From NCBI GenBank assembly GCA_018241965.1, contig JAFECS010000035.1:1-58640 (forward strand): a stretch of DNA of 58,640 bases. The letters are read 5' to 3'. This DNA is from Pseudomonadota bacterium (GTDB taxonomy: Bacteria; Pseudomonadota; Gammaproteobacteria; Berkiellales; Berkiellaceae). The notes below the pieces were generated by a model. That model was not told the DNA's origin. It did no database searches and saw only the letters and a program-made list of their open reading frames with translations. This document shows, piece by piece, positions 1-8,312 of this stretch; position 1 is the first letter of the stretch; the number at the start of each line of letters is the position of its first letter. The translations under genes and the position numbers were made by a program.

Positions 1-39
1 ATACCATGTATCCGGTCTGTACACTCTGTGTCGGCCCAA

Positions 40-66
40 GGGCGGGCACAGGGACCCGCCCCTACA
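40..66 (+). repeat. Dispersed GC-rich hairpin repeat
   Basis: GGGCGGG at 40-46 pairs with CCCGCCC at 55-61 around the loop CACAGGGA, and is followed by CTACA. A related copy in the opposite orientation lies at 13264-13290, sharing the CACAGGGAC core and the CCCCTACA end. The CCCCTACA end is also shared with the 28-bp repeats at 44.8 and 50.7 kb. The copy sits just upstream of the glutaminase gene. Confidence 0.6.
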
Positions 67-140
67 TTTTTCTTCCACAGAAGCCACATGATAAGCTAGG
101 TTTAGTGTATTCTTCACTTCAAATTGGTGTAAGAGCCCTT

Positions 141-1100
141 ATGGAGCGTGAACAATATATCGCATACATTCGCAAAACGCTCAATGACGCTGTCCTTGAG
201 GCCAAAGGCATTCAAGATGGCAAGCCTGCCGATTATATTCCTGAATTAGCCAATGTTGATCCCGATCTCACCTGTGCGTCGATATTGCTTTCAGATGGCA
301 CACAAATATCCAGTGGTGATCTTAATCAAGTGGTGACCTTGCAAAGTGTTGCCAAACTTATTTCGCTTATTGGATTGATGGAAGAGTTTGGTGAAGAAAA
401 AATGTTTTCATGGATCCATGTAGAACCCTCGGGGCAATCATTTTCATCAATTGCCCAAGTCGACAGATATGGTCCGGTACCAGTCAATCCCATGGTGAAT
501 GCTGGTGCAATTGCATTATGCTCTCGTATCCCTGGTGATACACAAAAACGAGCACAATGGTTAGATGGCTGGGCTTCAAAATTATTTGGTAAAACGCTTC
601 AAGTCAATGGTAAAGTATTTGCTTCAGAACGAGCCACTGGCGACAGGAACCGCTCTATAGCATTTTTATTAAAGAGCAAACATGAATTAGGGCTCTCTGT
701 CGACGAAACGTTAGAAACCTATTTTTACTTATGTTCTTATGAAAGTGATATGCTTACCGCTTCTTATTTGCCCATGTTGCTGGCAAATGGTGGGTTAGCG
801 CCAGACGGCACACGGGTAATTTCAGAAAGAACCAGTAACAGTGTGGTTGCTATCATGGCAACATGTGGTATGTATGATGAATCGGGTATTCATTTAGTGC
901 GCACAGGGATGCCGGCAAAAAGCGGCGTTTCTGGTATTATTATTGCGGTTGCCACAGGCAGAGGCGGTATAGCCGTTGCTAGCCCCCGTTTAAATGATAA
1001 AGGCGGTAGCATTCGCGGCCACCATATTTTATCGCATGTCTCAAGGGAGTTGGATTGGCATTTTGCTGCGCCATGGGGCTATATGCGCATAGAAGAATAG
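141..1100 (+). CDS. glsA: Glutaminase A (L-glutamine amidohydrolase)
   Basis: This enzyme hydrolyses glutamine to glutamate and ammonia in the cytoplasm and belongs to the serine-dependent beta-lactamase-like glutaminase family. The Ser-x-x-Lys catalytic pair is at S69/K72 (QSVAK), and the conserved GPVPVNPMVNAGAI block follows at about 111-124. At 319 residues it has the usual family length (about 310). The reading frame stays open upstream to position 6, but the upstream residues come from a dispersed repeat and do not resemble the family, so the ATG at 141 (MEREQYI) was chosen; only a weak purine-rich stretch precedes it. A small membrane-protein gene follows 9 bp downstream and may be co-transcribed. 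Ammonia release by this family is linked to acid tolerance in other bacteria; that role here is inference. Confidence 0.93.
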   Translation: MEREQYIAYIRKTLNDAVLEAKGIQDGKPADYIPELANVDPDLTCASILLSDGTQISSGDLNQVVTLQSVAKLISLIGLMEEFGEEKMFSWIHVEPSGQSFSSIAQVDRYGPVPVNPMVNAGAIALCSRIPGDTQKRAQWLDGWASKLFGKTLQVNGKVFASERATGDRNRSIAFLLKSKHELGLSVDETLETYFYLCSYESDMLTASYLPMLLANGGLAPDGTRVISERTSNSVVAIMATCGMYDESGIHLVRTGMPAKSGVSGIIIAVATGRGGIAVASPRLNDKGGSIRGHHILSHVSRELDWHFAAPWGYMRIEE

Positions 1101-1109
1101 GAAAAATTT

Positions 1110-1454
1110 ATGACTAAAGAATCTGCGCTATTTTGGTGGATGCCGGCATGTATTTTGTTCGCCGTATTAGTGCCAATGTCATTAACGTTAAATACGGTGT
1201 ATATTGAATTTGCGCTACCTTGTGTAGGCATTATGGCGGCATGGTTATTTGTGCTTATATTAATGAGAGCAAAAAAATTTACCTTAGAAGCAATTTTCTA
1301 CTTATTGCTTATTTTTATTTACAACCCAGTGAAAGTAGAGTTTGCTTTGTCGACTTATGTTTCCTCTCTTAATCATCTTTATTTAATCTTGTTAAATATA
1401 TTTTGTGGTGCGTTTATTTTGTATCTGTGGTGGATGCGAAAAAAAGTAAATTAG
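1110..1454 (+). CDS. Small four-helix membrane protein, unknown function
   Basis: The 114-residue protein is almost entirely hydrophobic, with four predicted membrane segments at about 8-28, 32-52, 58-75 and 88-108 and a basic end (WWMRKKVN). I see no catalytic motif and do not recognise the family with certainty. It starts 9 bp after the glutaminase stop behind GGAAAAATTT, so it is probably in the same transcript. It could be a small accessory membrane protein, but nothing in the sequence gives it a job. Confidence 0.7.
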   Translation: MTKESALFWWMPACILFAVLVPMSLTLNTVYIEFALPCVGIMAAWLFVLILMRAKKFTLEAIFYLLLIFIYNPVKVEFALSTYVSSLNHLYLILLNIFCGAFILYLWWMRKKVN

Positions 1455-1583
1455 CCTATTGTTTATTGTAAAAAGCTGTACTGTACATATGCATACGCAG
1501 CTGTAAACTCATCTAATAGTATGTTAACAAGCATAATGATAATATGAGGGTATGTAATTTGTTTGCACATAAGTAGGTAACAC

Positions 1584-2339
1584 GTGCATACACTCCCAAC
1601 GTTAACCAGCACTTATCTTCGCACCTTTAAACTCTATGCAATCAGTTTTAAAGATGTTTTGCCCTTTATTTTATTGCTGATGATCTGTAAATATTTCATT
1701 AATAAATTTATTCCAGCCGAAAATACAGTAAATACCATCTTTTTTGCAAGATTAATGCTCGATATAGCACTGACAGCGTTATTCTTTAGTTTTATTATGG
1801 ATGCGGTGTATCAAAAATATTATCAAGGAAAAACAAGCCCCTGGCAGATTTCATTAAGAGGCATCAAGCGTTTTGTGCAAGTATTTTGTGCTTACTTATT
1901 TATCTCTTTACCCATATTAATTACCTTGGGCATTGTGGAGCTCGCTAATCGATTTTGGATGCCGGTAGTCATTACGCCGGATGTTGCTGAAAAACATTTA
2001 TGGATTTCTTTATCGCTAATTGCCGTAGCCTTGTTTATTAATTTGATGTTATTTGTATTTAGTTTTGCAGCCGGGTTGTTTATTGTTATAGAACAAGAAA
2101 ATTTTATTAAAGGATTATTGCATAGTTGGAAAGTAGTACATCCGGTATGGGTTGATACTTTATTGCTGATTATTTTATTTGGGATCATCAATTTTAGCTT
2201 AACGATTCTGCTAGATACCTTCCACATACCTTATGCTTATCTTATTACGACGATGTTGTTAACCTCGCTCTATCCTGCTTTAATGGTCATTCACGTGGGT
2301 GAGATAGAAAAATTACCTACTAAACAGCTCGCAACTTAG
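1584..2339 (+). CDS. Polytopic membrane protein, unknown function
   Basis: The 251-residue protein starts with GTG behind AGTAGGTAA. It has about six hydrophobic stretches (roughly 20-38, 52-72, 95-118, 140-170, 193-215 and 218-238) separated by short loops, one of which is basic (YYQGKTSPWQISLRGIKRF). The arrangement is that of YciC-like or DUF-type six-helix membrane proteins, but I recognise no diagnostic motif. A 129-bp gap separates it from the gene before, so it may have its own promoter. Confidence 0.75.
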   Translation: MHTLPTLTSTYLRTFKLYAISFKDVLPFILLLMICKYFINKFIPAENTVNTIFFARLMLDIALTALFFSFIMDAVYQKYYQGKTSPWQISLRGIKRFVQVFCAYLFISLPILITLGIVELANRFWMPVVITPDVAEKHLWISLSLIAVALFINLMLFVFSFAAGLFIVIEQENFIKGLLHSWKVVHPVWVDTLLLIILFGIINFSLTILLDTFHIPYAYLITTMLLTSLYPALMVIHVGEIEKLPTKQLAT

Positions 2340-2393
2340 ATTTTTTCCCTATATGATTAAATGATTGAATTTAATCAATCTTAGGGTCTTTTT

Positions 2394-2870
2394 ATGCAAA
2401 ACAAGCATGCCAAAACAATGCAACTTGCCATTGATAGTGCAATGGAAGGCATACAAAAAAATGAAGGCGGTCCATTTGGCGCTTGCGTCGTCAAGGGTGA
2501 TAAAGTTATTTCTGTGGCACACAATACCGTGTTAAGAGATAACGATGCTACCTGTCACGCCGAAATGAATGCGATACGCCAAGCGTCTCAAGCATTGGGC
2601 ACCTATGATTTATCTGGCTGCGAAATTTACTCAACGGTGGACCCATGTCCTATGTGCTTAACAGCAATTTATTGGGCGCGCATAGATAAAATATATGCTG
2701 CTGCTAATAATAAGCTTGCTGCTGTTTATGGTTTTGATGATCAAGAATTTTACAAACAAGTCAAAGCACCAGCCGATGCACGCAAAATTCCATCGGAAAA
2801 ACTCCCTTTAGATGAACAAAGTGAATCTGTATTCAAAGAATGGAAAGCTTTGGGGCGAGATGTTTACTGA
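2394..2870 (+). CDS. guaD: GuaD-like nucleoside/guanine deaminase
   Basis: A zinc-dependent deaminase of the cytidine/deoxycytidylate deaminase fold, 158 residues. The zinc site is complete: H55-A-E57 gives the histidine ligand and the proton-shuttling glutamate, and PCPMC gives C85 and C88. The GGPFGA block near residue 25, the AIYWAR segment after the second zinc motif and the C-terminal region resemble Bacillus GuaD (156 residues), which converts guanine to xanthine, more than tRNA-editing TadA. Substrate is inferred from this resemblance; a related purine or cytosine substrate is possible. Its 3' end overlaps that of the convergent PHP gene by a few bases. Confidence 0.82.
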   Translation: MQNKHAKTMQLAIDSAMEGIQKNEGGPFGACVVKGDKVISVAHNTVLRDNDATCHAEMNAIRQASQALGTYDLSGCEIYSTVDPCPMCLTAIYWARIDKIYAAANNKLAAVYGFDDQEFYKQVKAPADARKIPSEKLPLDEQSESVFKEWKALGRDVY

Positions 2871-3703
2871 GCGTGATTTTCTTGAAAGCGCTTTTTAAAT
2901 AATTGGTAAGTTTCAGGAGGTGTCCAAGAACATCCCAAAGGATGAAAGGCTTTTTTCTCGCCGTGAAAATCAGAGCCGCCTGTGACAAGCCAATTTTTTT
3001 TCTGTGCAATCTCAATCCAGGGTTGCTCTTGCTTGAGTGATAAATGGCCATAATATACTTCAATGCCATCAAAGGGCATCGCCAGTAACGGTTCAATCAA
3101 TTTTTTAGGTTGTATATAGTGCGGATGAGCCAACACTGCATAGCCGCCTGCGCGCTGGATAAGCTCTATGGCTTCTTCTACTTCAATCAATAAACCATGT
3201 ACATAACAGCGGCCTTTATCACCCAGATAGCGGCTAAAGGCTTGTTTAATTGAGGATGCATAGCCTTTGGCGACCATCATTTTGGCAATATGGGGGCGAC
3301 CCAGGGTGCCATCACCAAATTTTTCTCGTAATTCCGTCATTAAGATAGGCTTTTTTATCTTAGCAAGACGCTCTAGAATTTTTTCATTTCTGTTTTCGCG
3401 TTCTTGTTGTAATTTCTGACAGAAAGTCTTTAATTCAGGTGAGTGCAATGCGAACCCATAGCCCAATACATGAATACTGGTTCTTTCAAGCTCAGTAGAG
3501 ATCTCAATACCTGAAACAAGATCTAGCCCAAGTTCTTGTGCGTAAGGAATGGCACTTTCATAGGCAGCAATTGTGTCATGATCGGTAATGCTCAATCCGC
3601 TAAGGCCTCTTTCCTTAGCCAGATTGAGTAAATCGAAGACGGCTAAAGAGCCGTCTGAAAAAGTGGTATGGCAGTGACAATCATTACGCGCTAACGTCAA
3701 CAT
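2864..3703 (-). CDS. rnm: RNase AM (PHP-domain 5'-3' exonuclease, YciV/TrpH family)
   Basis: A PHP-superfamily metal-dependent phosphoesterase of about 280 residues, close to E. coli YciV/RNase AM (293), which trims 5' ends of ribosomal RNAs and degrades short oligonucleotides. The metal-binding motifs are visible in order: DCHCHTTFSDG near the N-terminus, ITDHDT, SGIEIS, HVLGYG, LAHPH and GSDFHGE. The frame opens at a TTG at 3727, but the ATG at 3703 (MLTLARND) places the first histidine motif at the usual distance, so it was preferred; no strong ribosome binding site decides it. The gene overlaps the 3' end of the upstream transporter by 20 bp, suggesting coupled translation. Confidence 0.88.
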   Translation of the reverse strand: MLTLARNDCHCHTTFSDGSLAVFDLLNLAKERGLSGLSITDHDTIAAYESAIPYAQELGLDLVSGIEISTELERTSIHVLGYGFALHSPELKTFCQKLQQERENRNEKILERLAKIKKPILMTELREKFGDGTLGRPHIAKMMVAKGYASSIKQAFSRYLGDKGRCYVHGLLIEVEEAIELIQRAGGYAVLAHPHYIQPKKLIEPLLAMPFDGIEVYYGHLSLKQEQPWIEIAQKKNWLVTGGSDFHGEKKAFHPLGCSWTPPETYQLFKKRFQENHAQ

Positions 3704-4628
3704 TAGAGCTTTTAATGTCAGTGGCAAAATTAGTGGAGAGCTCTTCTTGGTAGAAAATGGCTAAGCCTATGGAAAAGAGTACCATTGATGCAAAGAAATG
3801 CCAGGTGATCACTTCATTGAGGAAATACCATCCAAACAAGGAAGCGAATAAAGGCGTTACCAGCCCTGCCAGTGACATAAACGTTGCTGAGAAGCGTTTT
3901 AATAAGTAACCATAAAGGTTGTAGCACACCACATTAGAAATCAATGTCATCCAAAGGGTGCATTCAATAAACGCGGCATATTTACCATTGAGAATAGGGA
4001 AAGGTGCCCAATTTTCGCCGCTTAAATAAGAGTGGAATAAAGCTAAAACACCACCAATGAGCATACTGATGCCGTTTGCCATAATGGGGGTATAGCGATA
4101 TTCATTGATAATTTTTTTCAATAAAATCCACCCATACACGCTGGAAAATACAGCAATCATCAAGGCCATTTCTGCTCTTGAGAAAAAGAATAAATCTTTG
4201 ACAAGTTCAGCAGAGCTGGTTTGGGTAAATAAGATTGGAGTTAAACCGACAAACCCAATACATAGTCCTAACCATTTTTTGGAAGTTAAACGTTCTTTTA
4301 AAAACCAATAAGCAAACAAAGCTGCAATAAAAGGCGATAAGCTATATATCAAGCAAGCTTTAGCGGAGCTCATATACTGAATGCCCCAGATTTCCGCAAT
4401 ATTGGTGATATAAATACTGACTAAACCGAGGATGACTAAAGGTAAAATATGGGCGCCTTTAATTTTAAAAGACTTTCTATTGAAGAAAAACTGATGCCCT
4501 AAAAGAAGAATGCCAGCAATCGTCATCCGTGAGCCGATTAAAAAGAAAGGCTCAGAAAAGTCTAGTGCGGTTTTACTTAAGGTAAATAGGCTGGCGAATA
4601 AAGCAAACAATAAAATCACTAAAGGCAC
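3684..4628 (-). CDS. EamA/DMT-family transporter
   Basis: A ten-helix drug/metabolite transporter of two tandem EamA repeats, about 314 residues. The repeated hydrophobic segments alternate with short basic loops (FFNRKSFKIKG, LKERLTSKKWLG). The proposed start is the GTG at 4628, which follows GGGAGAG with 9-nt spacing and gives an N-terminus that runs straight into helix 1; a TTG at 4646 is the alternative. Substrate cannot be read from the sequence; family members export amino acids, nucleobases or other metabolites. It lies upstream of and overlaps the RNase AM gene. Confidence 0.85.
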   Translation of the reverse strand: MPLVILLFALFASLFTLSKTALDFSEPFFLIGSRMTIAGILLLGHQFFFNRKSFKIKGAHILPLVILGLVSIYITNIAEIWGIQYMSSAKACLIYSLSPFIAALFAYWFLKERLTSKKWLGLCIGFVGLTPILFTQTSSAELVKDLFFFSRAEMALMIAVFSSVYGWILLKKIINEYRYTPIMANGISMLIGGVLALFHSYLSGENWAPFPILNGKYAAFIECTLWMTLISNVVCYNLYGYLLKRFSATFMSLAGLVTPLFASLFGWYFLNEVITWHFFASMVLFSIGLAIFYQEELSTNFATDIKSSNVDVSA

Positions 4629-4646
4629 GGTATCATTCTCTCCCAA

Positions 4647-5060
4647 AAAAATGAGTCACAAGACCAATTAGGTTAGCCGTATACTCTTGATACGCGGATA
4701 GTACCCCCTTAGTGAGCAAAATGATAGTTTTTTTTTGCCTACCATTGGAGCAGGAAGACATCTTCTAGAGGATCTTTAAATTAGTTGTTAAAAATCAATA
4801 GGTTAGATTGGTAGGGGCAAAGAGAATCTTGGCCGAATTGTTTGGGTTTTGTGGTTGAGGGACATTGCCATTTCTTTCTCAAATTGGGCATATATTTTGA
4901 TATTAACAAAATCATAAAATGGCGCAGCGTTATGCCTTTTTGGTTTTCTGGAGCTTTGTCCTGAATGGAATAAAATGAGTTATTAAATCTTGGATTATTT
5001 GGGCCAGATGTGCAATAAAAATGAAACGGCGAACAAATTGCGAAGACTTAAAAATTAGAG
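4647..5060. other. Intergenic stretch without a recognisable gene
   Basis: About 410 bases between the EamA transporter and the hairpin that follows the CaaX mini-protein gene. It is AT-rich, with no reading frame that looks coding and no clear tRNA or riboswitch. It probably carries the promoter of the transporter operon on the minus strand, but I could not assign -35/-10 boxes with confidence. Confidence 0.5.
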
Positions 5061-5116
5061 ATGATCTTGCGGGACAGGCATTTAATTCTTTTTATTTTGC
5101 CTGTCCTGTAGATCAT
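5061..5116 (-). terminator. Two-step hairpin downstream of the CaaX mini-protein gene
   Basis: ATGATCT at 5061-5067 pairs with AGATCAT at 5110-5116, and GGACAGGCA at 5072-5080 pairs with TGCCTGTCC at 5098-5106, with a small internal loop and a 17-nt AT-rich loop. It begins 13 bp after the stop codon of the minus-strand gene. No T-run follows, so it may be a 3' stabilising structure and not an intrinsic terminator. Confidence 0.55.
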
Positions 5117-5129
5117 GGCTTGAATGAAT

Positions 5130-5354
5130 TTACTGAATGCTGCATTTCTTTTTATTACGTGCAGGTGCGTCGTTACTAGCCGCAGATGAAGTCTTAGCAG
5201 CAGCTGCTTCTTCCGCTTTTTTTGCATCATGTCCCGGTGTAAAAGTAGCAGGAGATGAAGATAAATCGCTTGCGCCACCTGGAGCGGGATTTGCTGTGCC
5301 GCTCGCATTTACTACATTTTCACCTTCTTTTTTCTCTGGACCACCTGTTGCCAT
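5130..5354 (-). CDS. Small disordered protein ending in a CaaX-type prenylation box
   Basis: A 74-residue protein rich in Ala, Ser, Gly, Pro and Lys, with no predicted membrane segment or fold. It has a strong ribosome binding site (AAAGAGGTG) 5 nt before the ATG, which supports it as a real gene. The last eight residues are NKKKCSIQ: a lysine cluster followed by Cys-Ser-Ile-Gln at the extreme C-terminus. This fits the CaaX consensus for eukaryotic farnesyltransferase (prelamin A ends CSIM), and Legionella effectors are known to use host prenylation. Function as a host-prenylated effector is inference. It lies 89 bp downstream of the exported methyltransferase on the same strand and may share its transcript. 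Confidence 0.7.
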   Translation of the reverse strand: MATGGPEKKEGENVVNASGTANPAPGGASDLSSSPATFTPGHDAKKAEEAAAAKTSSAASNDAPARNKKKCSIQ

Positions 5355-5443
5355 AAAACACCTCTTTTTAAGTGTTATAATATTCTTGTCAGGCTAATAA
5401 CAACCAAACATAGTCTGGTTGCATATTGCATAAAGATCAGAAC

Positions 5444-6238
5444 CTAGCTCGTTCCAGCAATTAATCCAACCGATTCTCTTCCATCTAGCCGCATTGATTC
5501 TGGGAAATCGGCTCTATTCATAAATTGACACCAGATTATTTCAAAACCTTTATTTTTAAACTCTCTTGTTAATATTTGTGGATCTAAGAAATTAAGAAAT
5601 CCTGATAAATGTGCTGCTGAGGCAGGGTTGTACTTTTCAGGCTCAGCAATATAGCCGGGAAAGCGTTCGCCTTTAGTTTTGCGTTGCTCATATTCAGGAA
5701 TAAAGCCGCTCCAGGATTTGATATAAGGCGTTTCAGCCACAACATAAACTTTACCACCTGCTTTGAGTAGGCTTTTAATTGCTACGATGGACGCTTCAAA
5801 TTGCTCTGGCTTCATTAAAGGAAACACCCTTGCAACTAAAATAGCATCAAAGGAATGGGGCGGTAATGTCACTGCAGTTGGAAATTCACCGGCAACAACA
5901 TGTGCTTTGTTTTGTTTATCTTTAGGGATGGAATTTAAAAAATTGCTTAAATGCTTTGGTTCTAAATCATTCACCCATACATTTGCGCCATTTTCCAAAG
6001 CTAATTTACTTACGTCTCCATAGGCTGCCCCAATCTCAAGCACTTTGGCACCCGGATGTTCTTTACAAAAGCTGAGAAATTGTTGGGTGACGGCATCATT
6101 TCCTGGATGCGCCCATCCCATTTTATTAATCGTTGGCACACGCCCCGCAGCCCTATAATCAGAAAGATCAGCTGCAAAAGTGGGTGTAAATAGTTGGAGA
6201 CAGAGGAGAAAAGCAACAAATAAAATCCGGTTTAGCAT
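5444..6238 (-). CDS. Exported class I SAM-dependent methyltransferase
   Basis: A 264-residue protein with an N-terminal signal peptide (hydrophobic core about 5-18, probable cleavage near A22 in TFAAD). A Rossmann-type methyltransferase domain follows. Motif I is VLEIGAAYGD (about 67-75), the acidic ribose-binding motif II is NDLEP, and motif IV is FDAILVARVF. A ribosome binding site AAGGAAG precedes the ATG. Most SAM-dependent methyltransferases are cytoplasmic because SAM is cytoplasmic, so export is unusual and points to action in the periplasm, outside the cell or in a host. The target is unknown. The CaaX mini-protein gene follows, but this domain is not the membrane-embedded isoprenylcysteine methyltransferase type. 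Confidence 0.8.
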   Translation of the reverse strand: MLNRILFVAFLLCLQLFTPTFAADLSDYRAAGRVPTINKMGWAHPGNDAVTQQFLSFCKEHPGAKVLEIGAAYGDVSKLALENGANVWVNDLEPKHLSNFLNSIPKDKQNKAHVVAGEFPTAVTLPPHSFDAILVARVFPLMKPEQFEASIVAIKSLLKAGGKVYVVAETPYIKSWSGFIPEYEQRKTKGERFPGYIAEPEKYNPASAAHLSGFLNFLDPQILTREFKNKGFEIIWCQFMNRADFPESMRLDGRESVGLIAGTS

Positions 6239-6326
6239 AAAACTTCCTTATAAATAAATGAGTATGGGGGCCAGCCCCCTAAGATATCAACTACTTTATA
6301 AATTCTATTGCGTTCAATATTATAGC

Positions 6327-6355
6327 TTGTTCATAATATTTGAACATGTTATAAT
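6327..6355 (+). promoter_or_regulatory. Probable promoter of the AbiE operon
   Basis: A perfect TATAAT at 6350-6355 lies 17 bp after TTGTTC at 6327-6332. The -35 box is inside the first operator palindrome (6328-6346), which is the geometry expected for autorepression by an AbiEi antitoxin. Transcription would start near 6362 and carry the second palindrome in the leader. Confidence 0.6.
6328..6346. promoter_or_regulatory. Operator palindrome 1 of the AbiE operon
   Basis: TGTTCATAATATTTGAACA: 6-bp arms TGTTCA/TGAACA around a 7-bp AT spacer. It overlaps the -35 box. The same 19-mer recurs at 6392-6410. A degenerate copy (TGTT, seven bases, TGAACA) lies at 6347-6363 between them. Confidence 0.65.
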
Positions 6356-6391
6356 AATGAACATAGGGTAGTATCGTTCAATAATTAAAAC

Positions 6392-6410
6392 TGTTCATAA
6401 TATTTGAACA
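6392..6410. promoter_or_regulatory. Operator palindrome 2 of the AbiE operon
   Basis: An exact second copy of the 19-bp palindrome TGTTCATAATATTTGAACA, 64 bp (about six helical turns) downstream of the first and 10 bp before the start codon. Characterised AbiEi antitoxins bind two inverted repeats in their own promoter; this arrangement matches that. Confidence 0.65.
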
Positions 6411-6420
6411 TAGGTAAAAA

Positions 6421-7461
6421 GTGAACAAATCCATGACGCTCAGCATAAAAGAAACAGCACTATTAAAAAAGGCTCTAGCATCTTTTCATAAGACAACCTC
6501 ATTATCTTTTATAATAGAGTCATCTACAATGAAAGAGTCAACATACAGTCCTGAAGTAGATTGTATGTTACGCCTAAAGTCAAATAAAGAAGGTAAACTT
6601 TTTGTTGGGGAAATAAAATTAAATCTTACCAAGGCAGCATTAGGAGCCGCAATTTCACATTTAAAGCAGCTTTCTCATCAGGGGATTTTAATTACAGACT
6701 ATGTTAACCCCAATAGTGCTGAATTACTGCGGGAGATGGATATACCCTTTTTTGATACGGTAGGAAATGCTTATATAAAACTAAATAACCCTTCTTTATT
6801 TATATATGTAAAAGGGAATAAGCCTCCACAACTACCATCTAATTCAGCTGCGTTTACTACTGCTGGAATTAAAGTGATATTTTATTTTCTTTGCTGTCCT
6901 GAAAAAGTCAATGCATCATATAGAGAAATTGCAACCTCTGCTAATGTAGCTTTAGGTAGAATTGGAACTATTATTAATGATCTGAAAGAGATGGGATATT
7001 TACTAGACAAGGGTAGTTTGGGAAGAAAGCTGATCAATATCGAAAGTTTGATCGAAAAATGGGTTGATGGGTTTGAAGAAAAATTAAGAAAAAAACTTAT
7101 ATTGGGTAGGTTTAAGACAGATGAATTCAATTGGTGGAAAGATGCAAAAATGCCCAAAAATAGCTACTGGGGAGCAGAAGTGGCTGCTGCAAATATGACA
7201 AATTACCTTAAACCAGAAATAATAACAATTTATACAGATAATAACATAAACAAACTAAAACTCATTCATGAGCTTAAAAGTGAACCTAATGGAAACATTG
7301 AGGTATTAAAAACATTTTGGAATTTTACGCAAAAAAGTCAAGAACTAAATCTGGTTCCCCCTTTGCTAACGTATGCTGATTTAATAATAAGCGGTGATCC
7401 TCGTAATATTGAAACTGCTAAAATAATTTATGAAAAAAATATACTTAAACATCTCAAATAA
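6421..7461 (+). CDS. AbiEi-family antitoxin/transcriptional regulator (type IV TA)
   Basis: A 346-residue protein. The N-terminal part (about 1-130) resembles the AbiEi_2 type: VDCMLRLK, then GEIK (D47 with E64-x-K66, reminiscent of a PD-(D/E)xK fold), then FDTVGNAYIKL (111-121). A winged-helix region follows (about 143-195, YREIATSANVALGRIGTII), then a C-terminal domain of unknown type. In type IV systems the antitoxin represses the operon and opposes the toxin without binding it. The GTG at 6421 has AGGT upstream; an ATG at 6433 is also possible. The stop overlaps the toxin gene by 32 bp. The operon looks AT-rich compared with the surrounding housekeeping genes, which suggests transfer. Confidence 0.8.
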   Translation: MNKSMTLSIKETALLKKALASFHKTTSLSFIIESSTMKESTYSPEVDCMLRLKSNKEGKLFVGEIKLNLTKAALGAAISHLKQLSHQGILITDYVNPNSAELLREMDIPFFDTVGNAYIKLNNPSLFIYVKGNKPPQLPSNSAAFTTAGIKVIFYFLCCPEKVNASYREIATSANVALGRIGTIINDLKEMGYLLDKGSLGRKLINIESLIEKWVDGFEEKLRKKLILGRFKTDEFNWWKDAKMPKNSYWGAEVAAANMTNYLKPEIITIYTDNNINKLKLIHELKSEPNGNIEVLKTFWNFTQKSQELNLVPPLLTYADLIISGDPRNIETAKIIYEKNILKHLK

Positions 7462-8287
7462 AATTGATGAAACCACGCTACATATGTATGAGCTTGTCAA
7501 TAATGTGGCAACAGCTCATGATATCCCTTTTTTTATCATAGGTGCATCAGCAAGAGATCTCATATTGTTATATGGATATGGACTTAAAAATCAGAGGATA
7601 ACAAAAGATATTGATATTGCAATACAAGTATCGACTTGGCAGGAATTTGATAAACTAAAGCATGCCTTTATCCAAACCGGCAGATTTAAAAGTACTTCAA
7701 CTAATCATCGATTGGTAAATACGGACTACAATCTTCCACTGGATATTATTCCATTTGGTGAGATCGAAGAAAAAAATCATAAAATCACTTGGCCATCGGG
7801 ACATGAGAATAAAATGACTGTTATAGGTTTTAAAGAAGCATTCAAAAATTCTCTTTTGATAAGATTAAGGATGGACCCAGAATTAGATATACCAGTAGTT
7901 AGTTTACAGTTTATGGTTGTTCTGAAACTTGTTGCGTGGTCTGAGCGATCCCCGCAAGGGAAGAAAGATGGAATTGATCTAGCATATATAATTAAAAATT
8001 ATCTTAATGCAGGAAACAAAGAACAAATACTTTCTGGAGAGCATAGCGATTTATTAGATGATAACTTTGATTTTGAAATTTCAGGTGCACGTCTATTAGG
8101 ACGGCATATATCTGAAGTAATCTCTTTAGAGGCAAAAAAATTTCTCATTAATCTACTTACTTACGAAATTGAAAATAACAACCAAAATAAACTATGTGAA
8201 GATATGACGGTATTTAATAACCCTGATCAGTATGAGAAAAACTTGGCATTGTTGAAAGCATTATCCATAGGCCTAAATGAAAAATAG
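7430..8287 (+). CDS. AbiEii-family nucleotidyltransferase toxin (type IV TA)
   Basis: A 285-residue predicted nucleotidyltransferase. The signature residues are present: GASARDLIL (38-46), the metal-binding pair D60-x-D62 in TKDIDIAI, and a third acidic residue D105 in LPLDIIPFG. Together they form the polymerase-beta-type active site. Family toxins transfer nucleotides to tRNA or other targets and act in phage abortive infection. It starts inside the antitoxin gene (32-bp overlap), so translation is probably coupled. No third gene is visible. The precise substrate is unknown. Confidence 0.82.
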   Translation: MKKIYLNISNKIDETTLHMYELVNNVATAHDIPFFIIGASARDLILLYGYGLKNQRITKDIDIAIQVSTWQEFDKLKHAFIQTGRFKSTSTNHRLVNTDYNLPLDIIPFGEIEEKNHKITWPSGHENKMTVIGFKEAFKNSLLIRLRMDPELDIPVVSLQFMVVLKLVAWSERSPQGKKDGIDLAYIIKNYLNAGNKEQILSGEHSDLLDDNFDFEISGARLLGRHISEVISLEAKKFLINLLTYEIENNNQNKLCEDMTVFNNPDQYEKNLALLKALSIGLNEK

Positions 8288-8312
8288 AGATATGGGATGC
8301 TGTATAAAGGTG

